Assembly (NCBI RefSeq): GCF_000711295.1
Contig: NZ_JOMJ01000003.1
Span: 1,933,501-1,997,500 of the forward strand
DNA from: Desulfohalovibrio reitneri
GTDB lineage: Bacteria; Desulfobacterota; Desulfovibrionia; Desulfovibrionales; Desulfovibrionaceae
DNA: 64,000 nt
Reading direction: 5' to 3'
In this document: positions 1-7,572 of the stretch, in pieces
Position numbering within the stretch: position 1 is the stretch's first letter
Layout of the letters: the number at the start of each line of letters is the position of its first letter
The notes under the pieces: model-generated
Database searches by the model: none
The model's input: the letters and a program-made list of their open reading frames with translations, nothing else
Told to the model about the DNA's origin: nothing
Translations under genes and position numbers: made by a program

Positions 1-483
1 GGTTCCGCCCGAGACGTGGGCCACCCGCACCCGGTCCACGGCGTCGGCCACGCCGCCGCCCCGGCGGACCACCTGGCGCAGGCTGTCCGAAGGGATCAGC
101 CCGGTGCCGGGTTCGCCAGGCTCGCCCAGCATGACCCGCTGCAGGATGTCGCGGGTGGTCTCCGAGGTGTCGCCCGCGGCCCAGGCGCGGATGGGCCTGT
201 GGAACCGCCGCCCCTCCCACCAGTCCGGGTAGAGGCCGGTCAGGTGCAGGGCCAGCTCGTAGCCGCCCACGCCCTCGGTCTTGCCCACCCGGTTGGCCGC
301 CAGCATGAGCCGCTGGCGGTGGTCCGCGCCCAACCGGAAGAACTCCATGTGGCGGGGGTAGCCGGAGCGGGCCAGGGGGCCTTCGTCCGGGTAGTAGCCG
401 AACAGCCTGCGCCCCCGCGCCCTCCGGGCCTGCTCCTCCAGCAGCCGGGCCTTCTCCGCCAGCAGGTCGCGTTTAGCGGTCAA
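1..483 (-). CDS. Phage terminase large subunit, N-terminal part (runs off the window)
   Basis: This is the ATPase/nuclease motor that packages DNA into phage or GTA capsids. The visible 161 residues show a charged N-terminal helix (1-26), a FGYYP/GYPRHMEFF segment, and the Walker-A-like motif AANRVGKTEG at about 62-71, typical of TerL proteins. The rest lies outside the window. No ATG is available; the best start is TTG at 483, overlapping the end of the small-subunit gene by 11 bp, as is usual for translationally coupled terS-terL pairs. The order terS then terL on the same strand supports the call. The start codon is less certain than the identity. Confidence 0.8.
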   Translation of the reverse strand, partial: MTAKRDLLAEKARLLEEQARRARGRRLFGYYPDEGPLARSGYPRHMEFFRLGADHRQRLMLAANRVGKTEGVGGYELALHLTGLYPDWWEGRRFHRPIRAWAAGDTSETTRDILQRVMLGEPGEPGTGLIPSDSLRQVVRRGGGVADAVDRVRVAHVSGGT

Positions 484-925
484 GCTCCACCTCCAACGCC
501 TTGACCCGGGCCGCAAGCTCCGCGTCGCTTAGCCCGGCCAGCTCGTCAGCCGGGGCGGAACGCTTGGACAGCCACTCCTTGGCCGCGCCCGGGTCGGGCG
601 GCACCCGTTTGCGCACCACCCGTTCCTCCTTCACCTCCAGGGCGGTGGTGCCGTCCTCCCGCGTCACCGGCACGCGCTTGCGTGTCACCTCGGCCACGGA
701 GAACCCCACCGCGCGGCGGTACAGCGCCCGCTCCACCCGGCCGTCGAAGGTCCGCTTGCCATCGGTCACGGCCCGGGCGAACTCCGGCTTCTCCCGCCGC
801 CACTGCTGCACCGTGGACTTGGCCACGCCCAGCAGCTCGGCCAGCTTGGCGTCGGAAAACCCCTCACGGCAGGCCACCCGGGCCATGCGGCAGAAATCCC
901 GGCGGTACTTGCTTTTGGCGGGCAT
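473..925 (-). CDS. Phage terminase small subunit-like DNA-binding protein
   Basis: The 150-aa protein begins at ATG 925 behind a GGAGGAG ribosome site; a longer reading frame upstream lacks such a site. Residues about 22-45 (FSDAKLAELLGVAKSTVQQW) form a helix-turn-helix of the kind by which TerS recognises the packaging site. The segment RALYRRAVGFSVAEVTRKRV is typical of phage small terminases. The C-terminus is acidic and helical. The start overlaps the stop of the upstream gene (ATGA) and the end overlaps terL. TerS is inferred from the fold and the position next to terL; a phage regulator with the same HTH is the alternative. Confidence 0.75.
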   Translation of the reverse strand: MPAKSKYRRDFCRMARVACREGFSDAKLAELLGVAKSTVQQWRREKPEFARAVTDGKRTFDGRVERALYRRAVGFSVAEVTRKRVPVTREDGTTALEVKEERVVRKRVPPDPGAAKEWLSKRSAPADELAGLSDAELAARVKALEVELDR

Positions 926-1209
926 CAGCTCCTCCCCCACAGGCGGAAAAGCCACTGCCCGGCCAGCACGCCCAGGGAGGCCAGCACGGACGAGGCGGCG
1001 GCCAGGCGGGACTGGCCCCGCTCCACCGCCTCCAGCCGCTTCTGGGCCTCGGCGATATCGGCGTTCAGACTGTCCAGCCGCTTGGCCCGCTCGGCGCACC
1101 GCTCGGCCAGCCTGGCCTCAATGCGGCCCACGGCCACCAGCAGCTCGCCCTGGCCATGGCGCAGGGCGTCCACCGCCTCCCACAGATTGTGGATGTCGCG
1201 CTCGCTCAT
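925..1209 (-). CDS. Small phage protein: coiled coil plus C-terminal membrane helix
   Basis: I do not recognise a named family for this 94-aa protein. Residues about 10-68 are heptad-rich and charged (EARLAERCAERAKRLDSL), predicting a coiled coil. Residues about 70-88 (ASSVLASLGVLAGQWLF) form one membrane segment followed by a short basic tail. It overlaps its neighbours on both sides by 4 bp (ATGA). Small coiled-coil membrane proteins between holin and terminase genes often act with the holin in lysis timing; that role here is inference from position. Confidence 0.6.
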   Translation of the reverse strand: MSERDIHNLWEAVDALRHGQGELLVAVGRIEARLAERCAERAKRLDSLNADIAEAQKRLEAVERGQSRLAAASSVLASLGVLAGQWLFRLWGRS

Positions 1210-1748
1210 CCGGACACCTCCGCGTACTTGGCGGCCAGCCGCCGCGAGGTGGCGTTGTCCGGCATGCCGCCCAGGCCGGGGCGGCCCAGGCGCAGCTTCA
1301 CCGCGCCTTTGTCAAAGGCGGAGCGGCCCAGGAAATAGTAGCCGTAGACCCACAGGCTCATCTCGGTGAGGGCCGCGAACTTGGCTTCCTCGGCCACGCC
1401 CCAGAATGTCCCGGCCACCACCGCGAAAGTGAGGCACAGCAGGCACAACGGCCGCACGTTGCGCGACAGCGCCGTGCCGTGGCGCATGTCCGCCTGGTGG
1501 CGCCTGGTCAGCTCCTTTTGCAGCCCCATCTCCACCCCGGCCCAGACCTTCTCGAACTCCAGGGCGAACTCCTGGCGCGTTCGCACCAGCTCCACCGCCT
1601 CCTCCGGGCTGGCCGCTCCGGTCACGCGCATGGCCACCCCGGCGGCTTTCTCCGCCACCCGCTGCGCCTCGCTGCCCTCCCCCGCCAACCACTTGGCGAT
1701 GGTCGGAGCCACCGAGGCCAATCCGGCTATGATGCTCACGGGATCCAT
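1206..1748 (-). CDS. 3TM-type phage/GTA holin
   Basis: The 180-aa protein starts at ATG 1748 (GGAGTGGGA upstream); the longer reading frame lacks support. The N-terminus MDPVSIIAGLASVAPTIAKW with the following AEKAAGVA..TG..SPEEAV motif matches the holin family first described in gene transfer agents (GTA_holin_3TM type). An amphipathic helix rich in Arg/Glu spans about 50-95. Membrane segments lie at about 100-118 and 126-143. It would permeabilise the inner membrane at lysis. It is the first gene of the visible phage cluster; no integrase, repressor or lysogeny gene lies between it and the chromosomal feo genes. Confidence 0.7.
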   Translation of the reverse strand: MDPVSIIAGLASVAPTIAKWLAGEGSEAQRVAEKAAGVAMRVTGAASPEEAVELVRTRQEFALEFEKVWAGVEMGLQKELTRRHQADMRHGTALSRNVRPLCLLCLTFAVVAGTFWGVAEEAKFAALTEMSLWVYGYYFLGRSAFDKGAVKLRLGRPGLGGMPDNATSRRLAAKYAEVSG

Positions 1749-1910
1749 TCCCACTCCGTTCAGACTGCCCGTTGCGCGACGACCGGAACCAACGGCCCCA
1801 AACCGGCGTCCCCCGCCGCGTGAGAGAGAGCCTAGCCCCGCCTCCGAGCCCGGGGCGCACACGGGCGCACTCGTTCAGCCCAAGGGCGCACATTCGCTAT
1901 TGACAGGGTT

Positions 1911-1944
1911 CAGGCTGATCAGAAGGCATCGCTTGATCAGCCTG
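1911..1944. repeat. Inverted repeat, 11-bp perfect arms
   Basis: The arms CAGGCTGATCA and TGATCAGCCTG are separated by 12 nt. No T-run follows on either strand, so a simple terminator is unlikely. It lies about 160 bp upstream of the holin start. An operator or RNA hairpin in the leader of the phage-like operon is possible but unproven. Confidence 0.6.
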
Positions 1945-1985
1945 ATGCGTTGGATTGAGAGAGTATGAGGGGGGAGTGAAGAATG

Positions 1986-2016
1986 CATGTATCGAGGCGG
2001 GTTGCCTCGATACATG
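1986..2016. repeat. Inverted repeat, 13-bp perfect arms, 5-nt loop
   Basis: The arms CATGTATCGAGGC and GCCTCGATACATG form a strong hairpin with loop GGGTT. No T-tract follows on either side. It could be an operator or an RNA structure at the border between the phage-like cluster and the chromosome. The rest of the stretch 1749-2086 shows no convincing gene. Confidence 0.6.
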
Positions 2017-2086
2017 GGCCCCAAGTGGAAGAAGACGGGTGTAAGGGAATGCGAGGCGGCTGGCGGGAGTTGGAGTTCAGGGCAGT

Positions 2087-2421
2087 GGGAGAGGGAGGAA
2101 AAACCCTTTAAAAAAGTTTTTCCTCCCTCTCCCTCTCCCACACCCACACCCTCCTTTTCCGAAAATTTGTATCGCTCGCTTCGCTCGGGGGCGTGGTACA
2201 ATCATGTAGCAGCAGGGTTGCCATCCCAATTCCGCGTTCAACGCATCTGAAACCAAACGGACGGGCAAGGTTTTACCGGCTAAGATAGCCCCATAATAGC
2301 CCGTGCGCCGTGGTGCTCCCCGCCCGCGCTCTTACTCGCGCCCTCCCGCGAAACACATGCAAAGGGAGTTTGCCGCGGGGTCCAGGGGGCGCGCAGCCCC
2401 CTGGTCGCCGAAGGCGAAATG
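2087..2421 (+). repeat. Dispersed intergenic repeat, copy A
   Basis: This copy opens with a hairpin of 18-bp perfect arms (2087-2104 and 2116-2133) around an A/T loop. It continues with the shared CGCTTCGCTCGGGGGCGTG block, a core near 2230-2281 (ACGCATCTGAAACCAAACGG ending in TTTTACCGGCT), the ACATGCAAAG block, and closes with the CCAGGGGGC/GCCCCCTGG and CGCCGAAGGCG hairpins. The same blocks recur near 20.5, 36.5 and 38.3 kb. No plausible reading frame spans it. It lies between the phage-like cluster and the 3' end of feoB. Confidence 0.75.
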
Positions 2422-2479
2422 TCTTTTTGGCACTGGTCGCCCGAAAGGGCGAAATCCTCTTTCTACGTATTCCCAATAA

Positions 2480-2515
2480 GAAAGGGCGCGGCGGGTTTTC
2501 CCGCCGCGCCCTTTC
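2480..2515 (-). terminator. Rho-independent terminator of the leftward feo operon
   Basis: A 16-bp perfect stem (2480-2495 paired with 2500-2515) with a 4-nt loop lies 18 bp beyond the feoB stop. On the minus strand it is followed by a weak U-rich stretch (TTATT). Confidence 0.75.
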
Positions 2516-2533
2516 GATCTGTTGGGATTCGCC

Positions 2534-4732
2534 TTACCCGAGGGTTTGGTAGAGGGCTACGGAGACGGCGAAGGCGAAGAGGGTGTTGAATACCACGGAG
2601 AAGGCGGCCCAGCCCCAGCCCCCGGTTTCCTGGCGGATGGTGACGACGCTGACGAAGCATGGCGCGTAGAGCATGATGAAGGCCATGACGGACACGCCTT
2701 TGGCCAGTGTCCAGGAGGGATCGCGTTTGATGCGGCTGGTGAGCTGGGCTGCTTCCTCGGGGTTGGTTTCGCCCAGGGAGTAGGCGGTGCCCAGGGTGGA
2801 GACGATGACTTCCTTGGCGGCGAATCCGCCGATGAGGGCGATGTTCAGCCGCCAGTCGAAGCCAGCGGCCCGGGTGACGTTTTCCAGAGAGGTGCCCAGC
2901 TTGCCCGCCACGGAGTGCCGCAGCCGCAGGCCTCCGAGTTCGCTGGAGGTGTCGGCCAACCGCTTCCGCAGTGTTTCCGCGCGTTCCGGGTCGGTTGCCT
3001 GGGCGAGTTCGGCCTGGGTCTGTTCCATGCGCTGTTCGAGCGGGGCGGTCTGGTCCTCGGGCGCGCCGGGGTAGGTCATGGCGGCCCAGAGGATGATGGA
3101 CAGGGCCAGGATGACCGTGGCCGCCTTCTTGATGTACTGCCAAGTGCGCTCCCAGGTGTGGATGAGCATGCCGCGCAGGGTGGGCAGGCGGTAGGGGGGC
3201 AGTTCCATGACGAAGGGGGTGGAGGGCCCCCGGATGAGGGTCAGCCGCAGGACCTTGGCCACCACCAGGGCGAAGAGCCAGGCGCCGATGGTCACGGCGA
3301 ACATGGCCTGCGCCTGCCGGGTGGGGAAGAATACGGCCGTGAGCAGGATGAAGACGGGCAGCTTGGCCCCGCAGGTCATGAAGGGCGCGGTGAGGATGGT
3401 GGCCAGTTTTTCCTTTGGGGAGCGCAGGGTGCGGGCGGCCATGATGCCGGGCACGGCGCAGCCCCCGGCGATGCCGCCGGAGACGATGAAGGGCATGACC
3501 GAGCAGCCGTGCAGGCCGAATACGCGGAATACGCGGTCCAGCATGTAGGCGATGCGGGCCATGTAGCCGGAGTCCTCCAGGAAGGCGATGATGAAGAAGA
3601 TGATGGCGATGAGCGGCACGAAGGAGAGCACGCCGCCCACGCCGTCGATGACGCCGGAGACCAGCAGGGAGCGCAGGGGGCCTTCCGGCAGCAGGGACTG
3701 CGCCGTGCCGCCCAGCCAGGCGAAGATGTCGCCCATCCAGGTGACGGGTATGTCGCCCACGGAGAAGGTGATCTGGTAGATGAGGTAGAGTACGGCGACC
3801 ATGACGGCCGGGCCGAGCAGCTTGTGGGTCAGGAAGGTGTCCACCTGGTCGGACAGCGCCACCCGGTCCATGCGGCGGACCTTGACCACGCCCTGCTTGA
3901 GGATGGAGGAGATGAAGCCGTAGCGGTAGTCGGCGATGAGGGCTTCGGGGTAGGTGCCCAGGGTCTTCTGGCAGTGGTCGGCCACCGAGGCCACGAGCGC
4001 CTCCAGCTCGCTGGAGGTCGCGGCGTCCTTGGCCCGGCCCATTTCCAGGACTTCCTCGTCGCTTTCCAGGTACTTCAGGGCGATTCAGCGGGGGGAGTAG
4101 TTGCCTCCGGCGAAGTCCCGCTCCTCGATAAGGGTGGTCATTTCCGAGAGCACGGGGTCGAGGTCCGGGCCGTAGGAGATCTCCAGGGGCTGCCGCCTGC
4201 TGCCACGCTCGACCGCCACGCGCGCGGTTTCCTCGGCCAGCTCGGCCACGCCCGCGCCGGTGCGGGCCACCGTGGGGACCACGGGGCAGCCGAGGAGTTC
4301 GGCCAGCCGGTCGGCGTCGATTTCCATGCCGTGCCGCCGCGCCTCGTCCATCATGTTCAGGGAGAGGACCACGGGCACGCCGATCTCCAGCAGCTGCACC
4401 GTGAGGTAAAGGTTGCGCTCCAGAACCGCGGCGTTGACCACGTTGACGGCCGCCCGGGGGTCGTCCTCGATGAGTACGTGGCGGGCGACCAGTTCCTCCT
4501 GGGAGTAGGCGGTCAGGGAGTAAGTGCCGGGCAGGTCCAACACGTGCAGTTCGCCGTGGCTGGTGGCCACAAAGCCCTCTTTCTTGTCAACGGTGATTCC
4601 GGGGTAGTTGCCCACGTGCTGGCGCGCCCCGGTGAGGGCGTTGAAGAGGGTGGTCTTGCCCGCGTTGGGGTTGCCCGCCAGGGCCACGGTCATGCGCGGG
4701 CCTTGGGCATGCCCGGTGGCGGCCTGGACCAT
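2534..4732 (-). pseudogene. feoB: Ferrous iron transport protein B, interrupted by in-frame TGA
   Basis: FeoB is the GTPase-coupled inner-membrane Fe2+ permease. Codons 1-215 encode the G domain (Walker A GNPNAGKTT at about 20-28, DLPGTYSL, LNMMDE). A TGA at 4087-4085 (codon 216) then stops the frame. The same frame continues without shift through IALKYLESDEEV to the full membrane domain; an internal ATG at 4042 opens a 502-codon ORF. In the intact paralogue at 9633-11774 the residue at this position is Trp (RWIALKYLE), so the simplest explanation is TGG to TGA. Total length with the stop read through is 732 codons, normal for FeoB. It lies 1 bp after feoA. Function could survive as two polypeptides or by readthrough. 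A sequencing error is possible. Confidence 0.85.
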
Positions 4733-4733
4733 G

Positions 4734-4997
4734 TCAGGCTTCCTCGGGCTGTTCGCCGGGTGCCACGGGTTCCACGGTGATGTGGTCGGCCTCGTTGTTG
4801 CGCAGGGTGAGGGTGAAGTTCTTCAGGCGCAGGGCCACGGGATCCTTGAGGGGAGCGCGGCCCACCACCAGGATTTCCGAGCCGGGCACGAGCCCCATGT
4901 CGCGGATGCGGCGGCCCATCTCGCCTGAGGCCTTGATGGAGCGCACGATGGCGCGGTCGCCCTTGGCGAGCTGGCGCAGTCCCTTGGTCTCGGCCAT
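4734..4997 (-). CDS. feoA: FeoA-domain protein
   Basis: This 87-aa SH3-like FeoA protein works in the cytoplasm with FeoB in ferrous iron uptake. The family signature is clear: GEMGRRIRDMGLVPGSEILVVGRAPLKDP followed by LRNNEADHI near the C-terminus. It is closely similar to the FeoA encoded at 9382-9636. It overlaps the upstream Cys-rich membrane protein gene (ATGA) and ends 1 bp before feoB, so the genes are translationally coupled. Confidence 0.92.
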   Translation of the reverse strand: MAETKGLRQLAKGDRAIVRSIKASGEMGRRIRDMGLVPGSEILVVGRAPLKDPVALRLKNFTLTLRNNEADHITVEPVAPGEQPEEA

Positions 4998-5239
4998 CAG
5001 GCGTCACCGCCTTTGCGGTCCGCGCGGATTTCCCCTTCCGGTTTGTCCGCGATGCCCATGCCGCCGGGCGACGGGCTGCGTGAACCGGGGCGGGGTTCGG
5101 AGCATCCGGAGGCCTCGGGGCAGCCGGAGCAGGAGTCGTCGCAGCCGCACCCCTGTCCCTTGGCCTGGCCGCGCAGGCGGCGGGCGAAGTACAGGGCCGC
5201 CAGGACGACCAGGATGATGACGATGATGGTTTGCCACAT
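4997..5239 (-). CDS. FeoB-associated Cys-rich membrane protein
   Basis: The 80-aa protein has one N-terminal membrane helix (TIIVIILVVLAALYFARRL, about 4-22). A cytoplasmic tail follows with the Cys cluster CGCDDSCSGCPEASGC. This architecture matches the small FeoB-associated Cys-rich proteins that occur in feo operons of anaerobes and may hand over iron or sense redox state. It overlaps feoA by 4 bp. The C-terminal third (Pro/Ser/Gly then acidic-basic) is low complexity. Family assignment is good; the biochemical role is not established. Confidence 0.8.
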   Translation of the reverse strand: MWQTIIVIILVVLAALYFARRLRGQAKGQGCGCDDSCSGCPEASGCSEPRPGSRSPSPGGMGIADKPEGEIRADRKGGDA

Positions 5240-5266
5240 GGCGGAAACCTCGTTTGGGCTGCAATG

Positions 5267-5294
5267 AAAAAGGGCGGCAGTCCGGCCGCCCTTT
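5267..5294 (-). terminator. Hairpin between the small feoA and the Cys-rich protein gene
   Basis: The stem AAAGGGCGGC (5269-5278) pairs with GCCGCCCTTT (5285-5294). On the minus strand the hairpin ends in a run of T and follows the small feoA-like gene. It could terminate partially or attenuate expression of the downstream feo genes. Confidence 0.55.
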
Positions 5295-5319
5295 CATGAA
5301 ACGGTTGAGAGCGGCCGGC

Positions 5320-5547
5320 TCAATCCACAGGGGAGGCCAGCACCTTCTCGGCCAAGCCGTGCCCCAGCACCAGGTCGCTGCCGCGCACGCGCAACCGGCA
5401 AGGGCCACCGGTGCAGCCGGAAATCTCCACCAGGGTTCCGGGGGTCAGCCCCAGGGCGCACAGCCGGCACCTGGCGCCGCACCCACTGGCGGCGTACTCC
5501 TCCACACGGACCCTGGCTCCGCTTCGAAAACTGGTCAAAGGCTGCAT
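5320..5547 (-). CDS. Short FeoA-like protein with Cys cluster
   Basis: The 75-aa protein starts at ATG 5547 behind GGAGGAA; a longer upstream extension has no support. Fold cues are FeoA/SH3-like: the LGLTPGTLVEI turn and the C-terminal LRVRGSDLVLGHGLAEKV. Unlike the other FeoA proteins here it carries five Cys (SGCGARCRLC and GCTGGPC), suggesting metal or Fe-S binding. It is the first gene after the Fur-like box at 5604-5622. A hairpin separates it from the rest of the operon. FeoA family membership is fairly sure; the role of the cysteines is inference. Confidence 0.8.
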   Translation of the reverse strand: MQPLTSFRSGARVRVEEYAASGCGARCRLCALGLTPGTLVEISGCTGGPCRLRVRGSDLVLGHGLAEKVLASPVD

Positions 5548-5603
5548 GGTCTTTCTTCCTCCCCTTGAAGTGTCTTGACCACCGTTCACGCCTTCCATGG
5601 TAT

Positions 5604-5622
5604 GCAATTGAGAATCATTGTC
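5604..5622 (-). promoter_or_regulatory. Putative Fur box upstream of the leftward feo operon
   Basis: The 19-bp site GCAATTGAGAATCATTGTC matches the classical Fur consensus GATAATGATAATCATTATC at 14 of 19 positions. It lies about 57 bp upstream of the small feoA-like gene. The next gene upstream is itself a Fur-family regulator. Confidence 0.7.
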
Positions 5623-5667
5623 AATGGGGGGGGCGAGAGTTTTCTTCCGAATTATCCCTGTCCATCA

Positions 5668-6132
5668 TTATTCCCGTGATTCGTCGTCCTCGGCCCGGCA
5701 GGCGGGGCAGAGGCCGTAGAGGTACATGCTGTGGCCGGTGAGGAGGAAGCCGTGTTCCCTGGCCAGTTCCTCCTGCAGCCGCTCGATGCGCTCGTCCGCC
5801 ACCTCCACGGTGCGGCGGCACCGTTCACAGATGAGGTGGTCGTGGTGCTCCTGGTCGGCGGCGCGCTCGTAGCGCACCGCACCGTCGGAGAAATCCACCT
5901 CCCGCGCAAGCCCGGAGTCGGCCAGCAGCTTGAGGGTGCGGTAGACCGTGGCCTGGCCCAGGGAGGGGTCCTCCTGGCGGGCCAGGTTGTGCAGCTCTTC
6001 GCTGGTCAGGTGTCCCCGGCGCCGCAGAAAGACGTCCAGGATACGCATGCGCTGGGGCGTGACCTTGAGGCCGTTGCGGCCCAGGTATTCCTTGAAGGAC
6101 TCTTCCTGTTCGCGGATCGTTTCCTCGCGCAT
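5668..6132 (-). CDS. Fur-family metal-responsive repressor
   Basis: The 154-aa protein has the Fur layout: a winged-helix DNA-binding domain at about 15-90 (VTPQRMRILDVFL, SLGQATVYRTLKLL) and a C-terminal metal-binding dimerisation domain. Ligand-type residues are visible in QEHHDHLICERC and in the second Cys pair LCPAC, which would form a structural Zn site. It lies directly upstream of the feo operon on the same strand, with a Fur-like box between. An iron-sensing Fur is most likely, but PerR or Zur cannot be excluded from sequence alone. Confidence 0.88.
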   Translation of the reverse strand: MREETIREQEESFKEYLGRNGLKVTPQRMRILDVFLRRRGHLTSEELHNLARQEDPSLGQATVYRTLKLLADSGLAREVDFSDGAVRYERAADQEHHDHLICERCRRTVEVADERIERLQEELAREHGFLLTGHSMYLYGLCPACRAEDDESRE

Positions 6133-6285
6133 GGACGATTGCTAGCCTCGGGACCGGCACCTGTCAACGTATTGCCGCCCATCCTCTGGGTTCATTGACT
6201 TTGCCCGCTTGATGTCCAAAGGATGACCGGATAGAAAAACGGCATCCGTTCCACATCCACGAGGGGAAGTGGAGGAGACCACCAA

Positions 6286-7566
6286 ATGGCCCAGGCTGCA
6301 TGCCCGGAAAACGGGCGGGGACAGGCCGTCCTGTTCGTCGAGGACGACGCCATAACCCGCGAGGACGTGGCGCGGACCATCAGTTCCGTGGCTTCCGTGG
6401 TCCATGTGGCCGGGGATGGCCGGGAGGGGCTGGAGGCCTACCTGCGGCTTAGGCCGGAGATCGTGGTCACGGACCTGCGCATGCCCGGCATGGACGGTCT
6501 GGATCTGTGCCGCCGCATCCGCCGGGAGGACCCCCACGCCTATATCATCGTCGCCTCGGCCTACGGCGACATGGACAATCTTTTCGAATCCATCAATATC
6601 GGCGTGGACAGCTTCGTCCGCAAGCCCATCGAGACGGAACAGCTCACCACCGCCCTGCGCCGGGCCATGGACGACCCAAGGCGCGGCCCCGGGGCGGACC
6701 ACAGGCTGCTGGACCACAGCCCGGATTTCCTGCTGACCACCGACGGGGAGCGGGTCCACTATCTCAACCGCAGCCTGCGGCGCTTTCTTGGCCTCGACGC
6801 CGGGAGCGGGACGGACGCGGGCGGACTGGTCAACCGCCTGTTGCGGGGCAAGCCGCCGGGCGGCGGGCGGCCGCCGGAAAACTGGCTGCGCGAGCTGACC
6901 AGCCTGGGCGAGCGTGAACTGGTCCTGACCATGGACGACCCGATGGAATCCGGCGACAATCGCGCCGTGCTCGTCCGCAACCGGTGCCTGCCCACCGGCA
7001 ACGGCCACGCCCCGCTGTTCAGCGTCTCCTTCACCGACGTCACCCACATTCAGCGCGAACGGGACTTCTACCTGGACTTGGCGCTCAAGGATCCCCTCAC
7101 CGGCACCGCCAACCGCGCCCGCTTTTTCGACGAGCTGCGGCGCGAGTGCTGGCGGGCGGACCGCTATTGTCACCCCCTTTCCCTGCTCATGTTCGACCTG
7201 GACGACTTCAAGCGGGTCAACGACGAATTCGGGCACCGCGCGGGTGATCACGTGCTGGCCGAGGTGGCCGGCCTGGTCTCCGCCCGCATCCGCAAGGTGG
7301 ACATTTTCGCCCGCTACGGCGGGGAGGAGTTCTTCATCATCGCGCCTGACACTCCATTGCCCGGGGGCACGGAGCTGGCCGAAAAGCTGCGCCGGGCCAT
7401 CGCGGGCCACGATTTCGGACGCGGGGTGGGCGTCACCTGCTCCTTCGGCGTGGTCTCGCGACTGGTCAGCGAGCCCACCCAGTACCTGCTGGAGCGGGCG
7501 GACAGCGCCCTGTACCGGGCCAAGCTGGCGGGCAAGAACCGCACCCACACCGCCGCGCCGCGCTGA
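6286..7566 (+). CDS. REC-PAS-GGDEF response regulator (diguanylate cyclase)
   Basis: The 426-aa protein has an N-terminal receiver domain (about 13-130; acidic pair ED at 19-21, phospho-acceptor Asp63 in VVTDLRMPG, Lys in RKPIE), a PAS-like middle (about 145-255) and a C-terminal GGDEF domain (about 270-420). The active-site motif is GGEEF near 345-349, a functional variant. The RKVD motif five residues before it is the c-di-GMP inhibitory I-site. It should make c-di-GMP from two GTP under control of an unlinked kinase. A GGAGG site precedes the ATG. It stands alone between minus-strand genes. Confidence 0.93.
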   Translation: MAQAACPENGRGQAVLFVEDDAITREDVARTISSVASVVHVAGDGREGLEAYLRLRPEIVVTDLRMPGMDGLDLCRRIRREDPHAYIIVASAYGDMDNLFESINIGVDSFVRKPIETEQLTTALRRAMDDPRRGPGADHRLLDHSPDFLLTTDGERVHYLNRSLRRFLGLDAGSGTDAGGLVNRLLRGKPPGGGRPPENWLRELTSLGERELVLTMDDPMESGDNRAVLVRNRCLPTGNGHAPLFSVSFTDVTHIQRERDFYLDLALKDPLTGTANRARFFDELRRECWRADRYCHPLSLLMFDLDDFKRVNDEFGHRAGDHVLAEVAGLVSARIRKVDIFARYGGEEFFIIAPDTPLPGGTELAEKLRRAIAGHDFGRGVGVTCSFGVVSRLVSEPTQYLLERADSALYRAKLAGKNRTHTAAPR

Positions 7567-7572
7567 TCCCGG

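Noticed and set aside
4085-4087. Selenocysteine or recoded TGA in feoB
   Set aside because: The paralogue has Trp, not Cys, at this place; no convincing SECIS-like hairpin follows; many genes in the window use TGA as stop.
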